A stretch of DNA of 64,000 nt, from positions 62,001 to 126,000 of the forward strand of contig NZ_BCAG01000004.1 of NCBI RefSeq assembly GCF_001293685.1, written 5' to 3'. Below the pieces are notes generated by a model. It was not told the origin of the DNA, searched no databases, and saw nothing but the letters and a program-made list of their open reading frames with translations. Both the position numbers and the translations under genes were made by a program. This stretch comes from Desulfatitalea tepidiphila. Lineage in GTDB: Bacteria > Desulfobacterota > Desulfobacteria > Desulfobacterales > Desulfosarcinaceae. Of the stretch, positions 9,720 through 18,831 are shown in pieces (the first letter of the stretch is position 1; every line of letters begins with the position of its first letter).

Positions 9720-9842
9720 TTTTATCAAGGGAAGGCGGCTGGCACTTGACCGCTTGGCGTGCGGCATCGGCCACCTGTTCCACTCACACCGGGTTTAATG
9801 AATCGCGTTCAGTTAGAATCTCTGGTCACGGGCAAAAAAAAG

Positions 9843-11348
9843 TTAGGGCCCAAGCGGCGGTATGGGAATCCGGTACCGTTCGGTGATCATCCGGTGGATC
9901 GAGGACAGCTGAACCGGATCGAGAAAGATCTGCTTGGGGTGCTGCATCAGTTCGATCTTGTGGAACCCCTCTATCGGACTGGCCAGCGCCTTGCGCACAT
10001 CTTCCAGGTTGCCGATGGGTTGATCGTTGACGCGGACGATCACCAGGTTGGACAGGTTCTCATAACCGATGGTAAAGGGTGTCGCGATGACATCGGAGAT
10101 GATCACGATTTTTTCGCGCCGGTCGCCGTTCAGGTAATCCTGGTTCTGGTGGTAGTAGAGCAGGTGGATGGGGGCGTCGGTCGCCCAGTTGTTGCCGTAC
10201 TCCCGCAAGTAGGGCAACGAGAGCTCCTGGATGACCAATCCGCCGACAATGAGATGTTCGGGTACGGTGTCGACCCGGTAGGGGGGCACCAGGTATTCTT
10301 CCGGTCCGCGATGGTCGAGCTTGATCTCCAGATGGACGACCTGCCCATTGCGCTGGATCCGGGTCGGGACAATATCACCGGCATGATAGAGCGTGCGAAT
10401 CAGGTGCACCACCGAAATTTTGCCGTGGGGCGCCAGTTCAAACAGGCCTGTATTGGTAATTTTAAAATCCCCCATTTGGGAGATGACATCGCCGGCCTGC
10501 AGTCCGGCAAGATCGGCCGGCCCCCCCTTGATCACCTTCTGCACGTAAATGCCGGTGACATCTTCGGGCAACCCGATGTAACGGCGCAACTGGGGGTCGA
10601 GCGTCGAACCGTAATGAAAGCCGGCACTGGGGAACCCCTGGTAGTCGCCATGGACGGCATCGTCCAGAAAATGGCGGATCACCGGAGCGGCAATCACTTC
10701 AACGGCTTGACCGGACGGCTGCTGCCGCAAGACCAGGCCGGCCAGCCGATCTCCGCGAACCACCGGCAAGGTGACATTGTTGAATCGGTACGGCAGTGAA
10801 TTGTCCAATCGGTAAATCAAAAAAAAGTTGTTCTGCGTGTAAATCCCCAGGTCCACGGAAGTCACCTGCCCGCGGCTGGGAACCACATCGCCGCCCGGTT
10901 TGACCTGCCAGACGGTGAGTCCATCGCCCACGGTCACCCTATCGGCCATCTCCAACGGACGATGACCGTTCAAGAAAGAGGGGTCCAGCGGCGCCAGCAA
11001 GGCCAGGTTGGCTTCGTAATCCACCACCACCACGCGCGCCGGCTGCTTGAGTTGGGTATCGAGGGTTTCCAGCTCGATGTAGCGATGATCGGCAACGAGC
11101 AACCCGTTGACCAGTACCATGCCGCCGGGCACGACGACGCCGATGGCGGTCTGCGTGATTGGCCGCCGCTGCTGCCAGGGGCGATGGAAAATATAGCTCT
11201 GGCTGGTCACGGTGACGCGCAGCAGCGATTGTTGGGCCATCGGTGGCGCGAAGTCATTGCGGGCGCCGGTGGGCATCGATGCGCAACCCCCAAGAACCAG
11301 GAAAAGAAATACGGCTAAAAAGCGATGATGGCTTCGAAGAATCGTCAT
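9843..11348 (-). CDS. Degenerate trypsin-like PDZ lipoprotein (pseudoprotease)
   Basis: A 501-residue predicted lipoprotein: hydrophobic leader, lipobox LGGC with Cys22. It is a paralogue of the protease encoded directly upstream (similar length, PDZ-containing layout and C-terminal half, e.g. FGGLVFQ/VGGLVIQ and the YYHQNQDYL/YYTQFLEEELYL region), but the triad is gone: the TNAHVV His position reads VNGLLVADH, the DCDLAML Asp position reads EANLALL, and the GNSGGP Ser position reads FNNVTLP. A PDZ domain is visible near 265-330 (GIYVQKVIKGGPADLAGLQAGD). I infer a non-catalytic periplasmic partner, adaptor or inhibitor of the active protease. The two genes are 49 bases apart on the same strand. 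Confidence 0.8.
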   Translation of the reverse strand: MTILRSHHRFLAVFLFLVLGGCASMPTGARNDFAPPMAQQSLLRVTVTSQSYIFHRPWQQRRPITQTAIGVVVPGGMVLVNGLLVADHRYIELETLDTQLKQPARVVVVDYEANLALLAPLDPSFLNGHRPLEMADRVTVGDGLTVWQVKPGGDVVPSRGQVTSVDLGIYTQNNFFLIYRLDNSLPYRFNNVTLPVVRGDRLAGLVLRQQPSGQAVEVIAAPVIRHFLDDAVHGDYQGFPSAGFHYGSTLDPQLRRYIGLPEDVTGIYVQKVIKGGPADLAGLQAGDVISQMGDFKITNTGLFELAPHGKISVVHLIRTLYHAGDIVPTRIQRNGQVVHLEIKLDHRGPEEYLVPPYRVDTVPEHLIVGGLVIQELSLPYLREYGNNWATDAPIHLLYYHQNQDYLNGDRREKIVIISDVIATPFTIGYENLSNLVIVRVNDQPIGNLEDVRKALASPIEGFHKIELMQHPKQIFLDPVQLSSIHRMITERYRIPIPPLGP

Positions 11349-11397
11349 GATGGTATTCTCTCGGTGTAATAGTCGAATCGGTTAGAGCCCCGGATAT

Positions 11398-12909
11398 TTA
11401 TTCCCACCCCGGCGGGACGATCCCGTCTTCCAGATAGGCCGCCGCGGTGATGCCGTATTGACGTTGGATGCGTTCGCGGGCCGCGATGACCGCCTTGGCC
11501 TCGAGAACCAGGGGTTGGGGATCGCCCTTCAGGCGAATCACGTAAAATTCCGATGGTTGGGAGAAGATAGCGGCCAGTTCCTTCAGGGTTCTGATCTTGA
11601 CATCGTTGACCTGATCGACGATGGCATAGACAAATCCGTCGAAATAGCTGGTCGTCGGATCGGGCAGAACCTTGCTAATGACGATCACTTCGGGATGTTC
11701 GAGGTAGAGCTCCTCTTCCAGAAACTGTGTGTAGTAGTAACGGAGCGGGATCGGCTTGGTTTCCAGGGCCGAATAGAACGAGCTGGAAAGCGGCTGAAAA
11801 ACGAGGCCGCCGAAAATGACAAATCGCGGTCGCACGTCGTATTGATTGGCCTGAATCAAATAGGGCCAAGGGGTGGTGAGCGAGATGGTCTCGACCGTCT
11901 CCTTGCCATTGCGCAGTACTTTCAGATCGACGGTGTCGCCCTTGAATTTGCGTTCCACCACCTCGTTGAACATCACACGGCTGTTGTCCATCTCCACCCG
12001 GCCGTCGCTGGTGATGGGCCGATCGTCGATAGCCAGAAGTACATCACCAGGGAACAATTGTCCGTAGGCCGCACCGGCGCGCATCACCTCCCCCACCATG
12101 ACACCGTAATCCCCGGGCCCCAGCCCCAGGGCGCGTCGGTGGGTGGCATTGATCAGGGGAAAATATTGGAATCCCACATCCACATAAAGATCGTAGCGGC
12201 CGTCGGCCACATCCTTCAAAAAACGATCGATCACCGGTGTGGGGATCATGTAGCCCACGTTCTGGGCCACCATGCCGCTGAACCCCTGAAAGGCCACGCC
12301 GACCGCGAGGTTGTCCTGAACCACCGGCCCACCGCTGTTACCCGGATTGATGGCCGCATCGATCTGCACCACCAGGTGGGCATCCACCCCGGAGTGGGCA
12401 TATCCACGATAGTCGATGCGCGATACGACGCCCCGGGTCACCGAGAGGCGATCGCCGCCGATGGGGTAGCCCAACACCGTGACCGTGGAATCCAGGGCCG
12501 GCACCGCGCCGAGCTTCAACGCGGTGGTCCCGTCGAAGAAACGGCCATCGGCCACCTCCAGCATGGCCAGATCGCAATCGTGGGCGATGAACTTGACGTG
12601 GGCCTCGTAGCGCCGGGCATCGCCCTCCTTCTCCAGGCTGATGAAACGGGCATTGCTGACCACATGGGCATTGGTGATGATGCGCCGCTGAGAAATGATA
12701 AAGCCGGTCCCCCACCCCTCTCCCGACCCGCCTGGGGCCCAGGGAATCAGGTAGTCGGGGGTCTGGGACACGGTGTAAATGCGCACCACGCTACGGCGAA
12801 GGGTTTCGATCCGGTTGCCTGCCGGCGCCGCAACAACGGTGCCATACCAGAGCACCAGGACGATCCCCCAGAAGATGGTCATGAATAGCTTCGATCGGTC
12901 AATCGACAT
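11398..12909 (-). CDS. Periplasmic trypsin-like serine protease with PDZ domain (DegP/Deg10-like)
   Basis: A 503-residue protein with an N-terminal signal segment (LFMTIFWGIVLVLWYGTVVAA). The catalytic triad is intact: His in TNAHVV near residue 82, Asp in DCDLAML near 112 and Ser in NPGNSGGP near 191. A PDZ domain follows at about 260-350 (VMRAGAAYGQLFPGDVLLAIDD), then about 150 residues resembling the second PDZ region of plant and bacterial Deg-type proteases (PRFVIFGGLVFQPLS, ISKVLPDPTTSYFDG). It should act as an envelope protease or chaperone. It is first in a two-gene unit with a triad-less paralogue (9843-11348). Confidence 0.88.
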   Translation of the reverse strand: MSIDRSKLFMTIFWGIVLVLWYGTVVAAPAGNRIETLRRSVVRIYTVSQTPDYLIPWAPGGSGEGWGTGFIISQRRIITNAHVVSNARFISLEKEGDARRYEAHVKFIAHDCDLAMLEVADGRFFDGTTALKLGAVPALDSTVTVLGYPIGGDRLSVTRGVVSRIDYRGYAHSGVDAHLVVQIDAAINPGNSGGPVVQDNLAVGVAFQGFSGMVAQNVGYMIPTPVIDRFLKDVADGRYDLYVDVGFQYFPLINATHRRALGLGPGDYGVMVGEVMRAGAAYGQLFPGDVLLAIDDRPITSDGRVEMDNSRVMFNEVVERKFKGDTVDLKVLRNGKETVETISLTTPWPYLIQANQYDVRPRFVIFGGLVFQPLSSSFYSALETKPIPLRYYYTQFLEEELYLEHPEVIVISKVLPDPTTSYFDGFVYAIVDQVNDVKIRTLKELAAIFSQPSEFYVIRLKGDPQPLVLEAKAVIAARERIQRQYGITAAAYLEDGIVPPGWE

Positions 12910-13019
12910 CGTACCCTCATTTTGCAGTTGATAATTTCAGGCCACTGTAAGCCAATTCCCCCCAAGGCGCAATACGGGATCAGTCCGCTTGCATCTGCGG
13001 GCAGACGCACGAATAGGAT

Positions 13020-13048
13020 TTGTCACCCCACCGCGTTCGTGTTATAAA
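13020..13048 (+). promoter_or_regulatory. Sigma70 promoter of the gshB-ABC transporter operon
   Basis: TTGTCA at 13020-13025 and TATAAA at 13043-13048 are separated by 17 bases, with the gshB start 33 bases downstream of the -10 box. Confidence 0.65.
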
Positions 13049-13081
13049 ATTATTTCCTAACCCAAAATGGTGGATCTATTT

Positions 13082-14098
13082 ATGATCATTGCCTTTCTGA
13101 TGGACAAACTCGAAACGATCGATCCGAGTTTCGAAACCACAAGCCACCTCATGTATGAATGCAACCAGCGCGGACACAAGGTTTTTTTTCTGGAACCGCA
13201 CGATGTCTATATCCGCGGCAACGAGGTCGTCGCACGCATGCGCGACATCACCGTGCCGCCGGACATGCCGCTAAAGGCATATTGGCAGGCGTTGATTGCC
13301 TGTCTCCAGAAGGAAGAACTGATTTTCGAATCCATTACCGATCTGGACGTCCTTTTCCTGCGTAAAGACCCGCCGCTCAACTACCAGACGCTGGAATTCC
13401 TTCAGCCGGTCAACCGCAAGGTCTTCATGATCAACAACACCATCGGCCAGATCATGGGCAACAGCAAGCTCTACACCTTGAACTTTCCGGATATCATTCC
13501 CGATACCCATGTGTCGCGCGATCCCAAGCGGCTGATCAAGCTCATCGAGAATTTCGGGGGCGCCATGGTGGTCAAGCCGTTGCAGCGTTTCGGCGGCGAG
13601 GGCGTCATCAAGGTCAGCACCCGGGACCGCGAAAACCTGATCTCGCTGATCAACTACTACACCCAAGCCAGCCGGCAATACGCCGAGCGGGAACCGATCA
13701 TGGTGCAGGAGTACCTGGAGGCGGGCCAGCGTGACGGGGATGTGCGTATCCTGCTGCTCAATGGCGACATATTAGGAGCCATGCGGCGGGTTCCCCAGGC
13801 GGGCGAATTCCGCTCCAATGTCAAGGCCGGCGGCAAGGTAATGCGCCACGATATCACCCCCCAGGACGTTCAAATCTGCGAACGCATCAAACCGCGCCTG
13901 ATCGCCGATGGTCTGTACTTTGTCGGTATCGATGTCATCGGGGACAAGCTGATCGAGGTCAATTGCGTGTCACCGGGCGGCATCCCACGCATCAATGCCT
14001 TGAACGGTGTGCAGATAGAGGCCCAGGTCATCGATTTCGTCGAACAGAAGGCCTTGGAACACAAGCGCCAGAACGATGCGAGAGCTGTCCATGCCTGA
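13082..14098 (+). CDS. gshB: Glutathione synthetase
   Basis: A 338-residue ATP-grasp ligase that joins gamma-glutamylcysteine and glycine. The N-terminal substrate-binding part begins IIAFLMDKLETIDPSFETT, followed by LRKDPP, NSKLYTL, VVKPLQRFGGEGV (ATP-grasp glycine loop), GDVRILLLNGD and FVGIDVIGDKLIEVNCVSPGG (metal and ATP ligands), all in the family order; E. coli GshB is 316 residues. The start at 13082 is chosen because GGTGGA at 13069-13074 lies 7 bases upstream, whereas the ATG at 13067 has no ribosome-binding site. No gshA is in view. It leads an operon with a peptide ABC transporter, whose first gene overlaps it. Confidence 0.9.
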   Translation: MIIAFLMDKLETIDPSFETTSHLMYECNQRGHKVFFLEPHDVYIRGNEVVARMRDITVPPDMPLKAYWQALIACLQKEELIFESITDLDVLFLRKDPPLNYQTLEFLQPVNRKVFMINNTIGQIMGNSKLYTLNFPDIIPDTHVSRDPKRLIKLIENFGGAMVVKPLQRFGGEGVIKVSTRDRENLISLINYYTQASRQYAEREPIMVQEYLEAGQRDGDVRILLLNGDILGAMRRVPQAGEFRSNVKAGGKVMRHDITPQDVQICERIKPRLIADGLYFVGIDVIGDKLIEVNCVSPGGIPRINALNGVQIEAQVIDFVEQKALEHKRQNDARAVHA

Positions 14099-15824
14099 TC
14101 GCCGCCAACCCGGTGCCGCGCCAGCACGCTGGGCCGTCATCTGCTTTCTGTTGATCCTCGTCATCTCGAACGCATCCTGCCGGGATACCCCCCACATGGA
14201 AGGATGTCTGCGCATCGGCCTGCCCGAAGAACCCCTGACCATGAATATCTTTCTGGCCACCGATGGCAACACGCGCAATGTCCTGCGTCAGATCTACCAG
14301 CCGCTTTACGAGCACCACCCGGAGACCTTGGAGATCGTTCCCTGGCTGGCCGCGGCCCTGCCGACCTATGATCGCGAAAAAAAGAGCTACACCCTAACAT
14401 TGAGGGCGGCCCGCTGGTCCGACGGCCGCGAGCTGACCTCGAACGATGTCGCATTCACGGCCCGACTCATCCAGGACTTCAAGCTGCCCGTTCTTTCCTC
14501 ACGGTGGCAAGAGGTTGAACGCATCGACACCCCGGACCCCGCCACGGTGATCTTTTATCTGAAAAAGCCCATCGCCACCTTCCTCACCCACACCCTTCAG
14601 GTGCCGATCGTCCCGGCACACCAATGGGGCCCCATCGTTGAATCGGCCCTTCGTACCGAAAAACCGCTGGCCGCTTTGCTCAATCATGAAATCGAGGCAC
14701 CCATCGGGTCAGGCCCCTTCATCCTGAGAAAATGGACGCGCGGGGATTTCCTCCATTTCGAAAGAAACAACCATTTTTTTGCCTCGGGCCAGACGATCGG
14801 CGGCCGCAGGCTGGGTCCCCATGTCAACGGGTTGCTGTTCAAGATATATGGCACCACCGATGTGGCCATGCTCGCCCTGCGGCGGGGCGAGATCGATATG
14901 TTCTGGCAGGGCATTCAACCGGGCTATATCGATATCCTCAGACGCGAACCCCATATCCGGGTCTATACGAGTCCCAAAAGTGCGCTCTATTATATGGGGA
15001 TGAACCTCCGCCGACCGCCGTTCGACGATGTCCATCTGCGACGGGCCGTCGCGATCCTGATCGACAAGGATTTCATCGTCGAACGTCTGCTCCAGGGGCG
15101 CGGCGCCAAGATGTTCTCCATCGTGCCCCCGGGCAACGAAAAATGGTGCAACACCAGCTTGCCGCTCTATGCCGATGGCCAGAGTCGGGAAGAGCGTATC
15201 CGGACCGCCCATGCGATGCTTTCCCGGGCCGGATACAGCTGGGACCGCCCGCCGGTGGATGCCGGAGGCGATGTCGTCCCCGGTGAGGGGTTCCGGTCGC
15301 CCGATGGCAATCTCGTGGCCCCTTTCACCATCCTCACACCGCCGGCCGACTATGATCCGGCCCGGGCCATCAGCGGCACCATCATCCAGGAGTGGCTGCG
15401 GGAAGTGGGCATGCCCGCTTCCGCGCGCCCCATGGAGTTCAGCGCCCTGATCGACCAGATCAAAAATCGCCACGACTTCGAGGCCTTTATCCTGGGATAC
15501 GGCCGGCTCTCGCTGGACCCTTCTTACCTGGGCGCCTTTTTCGACACCAAAAACGACAAGCCCCGGGGATGGAACATGAGCGGCTACCACAGCGAGACGT
15601 TCGACCAGTTGGCTGCGCGGGCGGACAAAGAGTTGGATCCCGTCGCACGGCGTGAGATTATCCTGGAAATGCAACGCATCATTATCGAAGATGTGCCCTA
15701 TCTGCCGCTCTATGTGCCCGACCTGATCGAGGCGGTACGCACGGATCGGTTCGATGGCTGGGTCTCCATGCTGGACGGGATCGGCAACCGTTGGTCGTTC
15801 AATGAAATCAGGCCAGTAGAATAA
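14091..15824 (+). CDS. Peptide/nickel ABC transporter substrate-binding lipoprotein
   Basis: About 577 residues, family 5 (DppA/OppA-type) extracellular binding protein. A hydrophobic leader (WAVICFLLILVISNASC) ends in a lipobox Cys, so it should be anchored in the envelope. Family motifs include YEHHPETLEIVPWLA, TLTLRAARWSDGRELTSNDVAFT and GSGPFILRKW. The start at 14091 has GAGAG 6-7 bases upstream and overlaps the gshB end by 8 bases; an ATG at 14076 is possible and would add five residues. It supplies substrate to the permeases and ATPases that follow. Substrate is not determinable; di- or oligopeptides, or glutathione given the gshB link, are options. Confidence 0.88.
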   Translation: MPDRRQPGAAPARWAVICFLLILVISNASCRDTPHMEGCLRIGLPEEPLTMNIFLATDGNTRNVLRQIYQPLYEHHPETLEIVPWLAAALPTYDREKKSYTLTLRAARWSDGRELTSNDVAFTARLIQDFKLPVLSSRWQEVERIDTPDPATVIFYLKKPIATFLTHTLQVPIVPAHQWGPIVESALRTEKPLAALLNHEIEAPIGSGPFILRKWTRGDFLHFERNNHFFASGQTIGGRRLGPHVNGLLFKIYGTTDVAMLALRRGEIDMFWQGIQPGYIDILRREPHIRVYTSPKSALYYMGMNLRRPPFDDVHLRRAVAILIDKDFIVERLLQGRGAKMFSIVPPGNEKWCNTSLPLYADGQSREERIRTAHAMLSRAGYSWDRPPVDAGGDVVPGEGFRSPDGNLVAPFTILTPPADYDPARAISGTIIQEWLREVGMPASARPMEFSALIDQIKNRHDFEAFILGYGRLSLDPSYLGAFFDTKNDKPRGWNMSGYHSETFDQLAARADKELDPVARREIILEMQRIIIEDVPYLPLYVPDLIEAVRTDRFDGWVSMLDGIGNRWSFNEIRPVE

Positions 15825-15899
15825 AAAATAGTTTTAAGTGTGAAGTTTTAAGTGAAGGAATGAGGCCGATTTAAATCAGAGTGCCTCGCGGTGTCCCAG

Positions 15900-16877
15900 A
15901 TGACCTTGAATCGCTACATTTTCAGACGGCTGATCGAGATCGGCATCAGCTTCTTCATCATCTTGACCGGTCTGTTCCTGCTCTTCCATCTGGCCCCCGG
16001 CGACCCGGTGGCGCGCATGGTGGACCCGGGCATGACGGCCGAGGATGAAATGCGGCTCATCGCCCAGCTCGGCCTCGATCAACCCCTTGGGCACCGCTAT
16101 TTGAAATTCGTAGTCAATCTGTTCCGAGGCAATCTAGGCATCTCGTTCCACTACGGCCAACCGGTGTCCCGAATCATCGCCGACCGGCTGCCCAACACCA
16201 TCCTGTTGTTCACGACCGCGGTTATCCTGTCGGCCATCGCGGGTGTGTGGCTGGGCAAAATCATCGCCTGGCGCAAGGGACGATCGGTGGATACGGCCGT
16301 GACCATCGGCGCACTGGTGTGCCACACGCTATTTTTGCCCTGGATCGCCCTGCTGCTGATCTGGCTGCTGGGGTACCAGCTGGGATGGTTTCCCATCACC
16401 GGCATGATATCGGCTGAAGTGTGGATCGATCCCCAAGCGACTCTCTTGACCAAACTTATGGATGTGCTGCATCATATGGTGCTGCCCCTGCTGACCCTTT
16501 TTCTGATCCATTTCGGCAGCTACCTGTTGATCATGCGCAGCAGCATGCTCGACACCCTGGCCGAGGATTACATTTACACGGCCCGGGCCAAGGGACTGCC
16601 CGAACGGATGATCCGCGACCACCACGCGGCCCCCAATGCCGCTTTGCCCGTGGTCACCAGCGTCGGTCTCAGCCTGGCGTTCTCCATCAACGGCGGCGCC
16701 CTGACCGAAAAGGTCTTTTCATGGCCGGGCATCGGCCGCGAACTGGTCTTCGCCGTGAGCAACAACGACTACCCCTTGGCCCTGGGATGTTTTCTGCTCA
16801 TCGCCGTCGTGGTGCTGCTGGCCAATCTGGTCGTTGACGTGCTGTATGCCTTCCTGGATCCGAGGATACGCTACTGA
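15900..16877 (+). CDS. dppB: Peptide ABC transporter permease, DppB type
   Basis: A 325-residue inner-membrane permease with about six hydrophobic segments (near 10-30, 95-118, 130-160, 185-210, 250-270, 292-315). It shows the DppB N-terminus (YIFRRLIEIGISFFIILTG, FHLAPGDPV) and the EAA loop that contacts the ATPase (DYIYTARAKGLPERMIRDHHA). The ATG at 15900 is used; a GTG at 15891 in the same frame could be the start instead, and neither has a strong ribosome-binding site. The stop TGA overlaps the ATG of the next gene by one base, indicating translational coupling. Confidence 0.88.
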   Translation: MTLNRYIFRRLIEIGISFFIILTGLFLLFHLAPGDPVARMVDPGMTAEDEMRLIAQLGLDQPLGHRYLKFVVNLFRGNLGISFHYGQPVSRIIADRLPNTILLFTTAVILSAIAGVWLGKIIAWRKGRSVDTAVTIGALVCHTLFLPWIALLLIWLLGYQLGWFPITGMISAEVWIDPQATLLTKLMDVLHHMVLPLLTLFLIHFGSYLLIMRSSMLDTLAEDYIYTARAKGLPERMIRDHHAAPNAALPVVTSVGLSLAFSINGGALTEKVFSWPGIGRELVFAVSNNDYPLALGCFLLIAVVVLLANLVVDVLYAFLDPRIRY

Positions 16878-17830
16878 TGGCGAAAAACGCGACGATCTCG
16901 AACAACAATGCCAACCCCATGGACGGCGCCGGATTGCCGGAAGCCTACTGGCAAAGCGCGTTCATGAACAACTGGTCGATGCTCAGCCACCACCTTATCG
17001 GCCGGATCGGGATCGCACTGCTGGCCCTTTTCGCGCTGATGGCGGTCGGCAGCTTCGTTCCACCGTTGATCGACCCCATCTACAATCCCATGAGCGGCGT
17101 GGATCCCGACATCGCCTATGCCAGTCCGCCCAGCTGGCGGCATTGGCTGGGGACCGATTTCATCGGCCGCGACATCTTCAGCCAACTTCTGGCCGGGGCT
17201 CGCATCGCTTTCATGGTGGGTATCTCCTCGGCTTTCATGAGCATCTTCCTCGGCACGGCCATCGGCATCGTGGCCGGCTATGCCGGTCGCTGGACCGACA
17301 CGGCCCTGATGCGCACGGCCGACATCGTGATGGTCATGCCCACCCTGCTGGTGTTGCTGATCATGTCGGCGCTCTTCGGCCAGCTCAACATCTGGACCAT
17401 TGTGCTGCTGATCGCTCTGTTCCGATGGCCGGGCGTGTCGCGCGTCATTCGCTCCCAAACCCTCACCTTGAAACACCGGCCGTTCATCGAGGCGGCCAAA
17501 ATCGCCGGTGCTTCCCACGCACGCATCATCGTGCGTCACCTGTTGCCAAATGTCCTTCCGCTGGCCCTGCTCTACATGACGTTCCGGGTCACATCGGCCA
17601 TCGTCATCGAAGCCGCGCTGGCCTTTCTCGGATTCGGGGACCCCGGAACGGTCAGTTGGGGCATGATGCTGCAATGGGTTTGGAAAACCGGCCATATGTT
17701 TCAGGCCCTCTGGTGGCTGCTGCCGCCGGGGATCTGCATCTCGCTGCTGACCCTGGCCTTTTACATGCTGGGCCGGGCCATGGAAGAGATACTGGACCCG
17801 AGGTTGCGCAGGGAAGACCCCGAAGAGTAG
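16877..17830 (+). CDS. dppC: Peptide ABC transporter permease, DppC type
   Basis: A 317-residue inner-membrane permease. The DppC N-terminal segment (LIGRIGIALLALFALMAVG), the HWLGTDFIGRDIFSQLLAGARIAF motif region and the EAA loop (PFIEAAKIAGASHARIIVRHLLPNVLP) are present, with six hydrophobic helices. It pairs with the DppB-type protein to form the channel of the importer. The start codon overlaps the preceding stop by one base and the next gene follows 11 bases later. Confidence 0.9.
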   Translation: MAKNATISNNNANPMDGAGLPEAYWQSAFMNNWSMLSHHLIGRIGIALLALFALMAVGSFVPPLIDPIYNPMSGVDPDIAYASPPSWRHWLGTDFIGRDIFSQLLAGARIAFMVGISSAFMSIFLGTAIGIVAGYAGRWTDTALMRTADIVMVMPTLLVLLIMSALFGQLNIWTIVLLIALFRWPGVSRVIRSQTLTLKHRPFIEAAKIAGASHARIIVRHLLPNVLPLALLYMTFRVTSAIVIEAALAFLGFGDPGTVSWGMMLQWVWKTGHMFQALWWLLPPGICISLLTLAFYMLGRAMEEILDPRLRREDPEE

Positions 17831-17841
17831 ATTGCATAAAC

Positions 17842-18831
17842 ATGGCGCCTTTACTGGAAATACAGCATTTAAACATCGACTACCGTGGCGGCAGGGGAAG
17901 ACGCACCACTGCCGTGGACGATGTCTCCTTCAGTCTGGCCAAGGGGGAATCCCTGGGGTTGGTGGGTGAATCGGGCAGCGGGAAATCGACCATCGGCGCC
18001 GCCATCATGGGGCTGCTGCCCGGCAATGCGGAGATCACCGGCGGACAGATACTTTTCAACGGAGAGGACCTGCTGCGGATCGACGCCGAGCGGCTTCGCC
18101 AGATGCGCTGGAAACATATTTCCATGATTTTTCAAGCAGCCATGAACGCGCTCAATCCAATTCATCGGGTAGGCGACCAGATCGTCGAAGCCATTCGCGT
18201 CCACGAACCCGACACCACGCCGGAAGATGCACGCGCGCGGGTCAGCACCCTTTTCGAACAGATGGGAATTGCCTTGGAGCGTCTCGGCCATTTCCCGCAC
18301 CAGTACAGCGGAGGCATGCGCCAACGCGCCATTATCGCCATGGCCCTGGCCTGCAACCCCCAGTTGGTCATTGCCGACGAACCGACCACTGCCCTGGATG
18401 TCATCGTCCAGGACCAGATTCTGAAAACGATCAAGGCGCTGCAACAAAAGTTATCCATAGGCATCGTGTTCATCTCCCACGATATTGCCGTCGTCGCCGA
18501 TGTGTGCCACCATGTGGCCGTCATGTATGCCGGACAGATCGTGGAGATCGGGCCGAGCGCGGAAGTATTCGCCACACCGGGCCACCCCTACACCCGCATG
18601 CTGCTCGGTGCCCACATCACCCTTGCCGATGAGGGGGACCGGACGACGGAGGTCGTTTGCAGAATCGCCGATACGGCCGTCAGCGCCTCGGCCTGCCGAT
18701 TTGCGCCACGCTGTCCCCACGCCACATCGCAATGCGCCGAAACGCCGCCCCAGTGGGTGCGTCGGGGAGACAACCATTGGACCCGCTGCGCCATGGCGAC
18801 CGAAGGAACACCATGTCCACTGCAACCATGA
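17842..18831 (+). CDS. dppD: Peptide ABC transporter ATPase, DppD type
   Basis: A 329-residue ATPase. Walker A is GESGSGKST, the Q-loop lies in ISMIFQAAM, the signature is YSGGMRQR, Walker B is LVIADEPT and the H-loop is FISHD, so it should be an active subunit. The C-terminal oligopeptide-transporter tail has the usual cysteines (CRFAPRCPHATSQC and TRCAM), which in characterised relatives bind a [4Fe-4S] cluster. The next ATPase gene starts inside its end, overlapping by 19 bases. Confidence 0.92.
   Translation: MAPLLEIQHLNIDYRGGRGRRTTAVDDVSFSLAKGESLGLVGESGSGKSTIGAAIMGLLPGNAEITGGQILFNGEDLLRIDAERLRQMRWKHISMIFQAAMNALNPIHRVGDQIVEAIRVHEPDTTPEDARARVSTLFEQMGIALERLGHFPHQYSGGMRQRAIIAMALACNPQLVIADEPTTALDVIVQDQILKTIKALQQKLSIGIVFISHDIAVVADVCHHVAVMYAGQIVEIGPSAEVFATPGHPYTRMLLGAHITLADEGDRTTEVVCRIADTAVSASACRFAPRCPHATSQCAETPPQWVRRGDNHWTRCAMATEGTPCPLQP

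Noticed and set aside
16834-17841. A long N-terminal extension of the DppD-type ATPase
   Set aside because: That part overlaps the DppC-type permease in another frame and has no ABC features; the ATPase starts at 17842.
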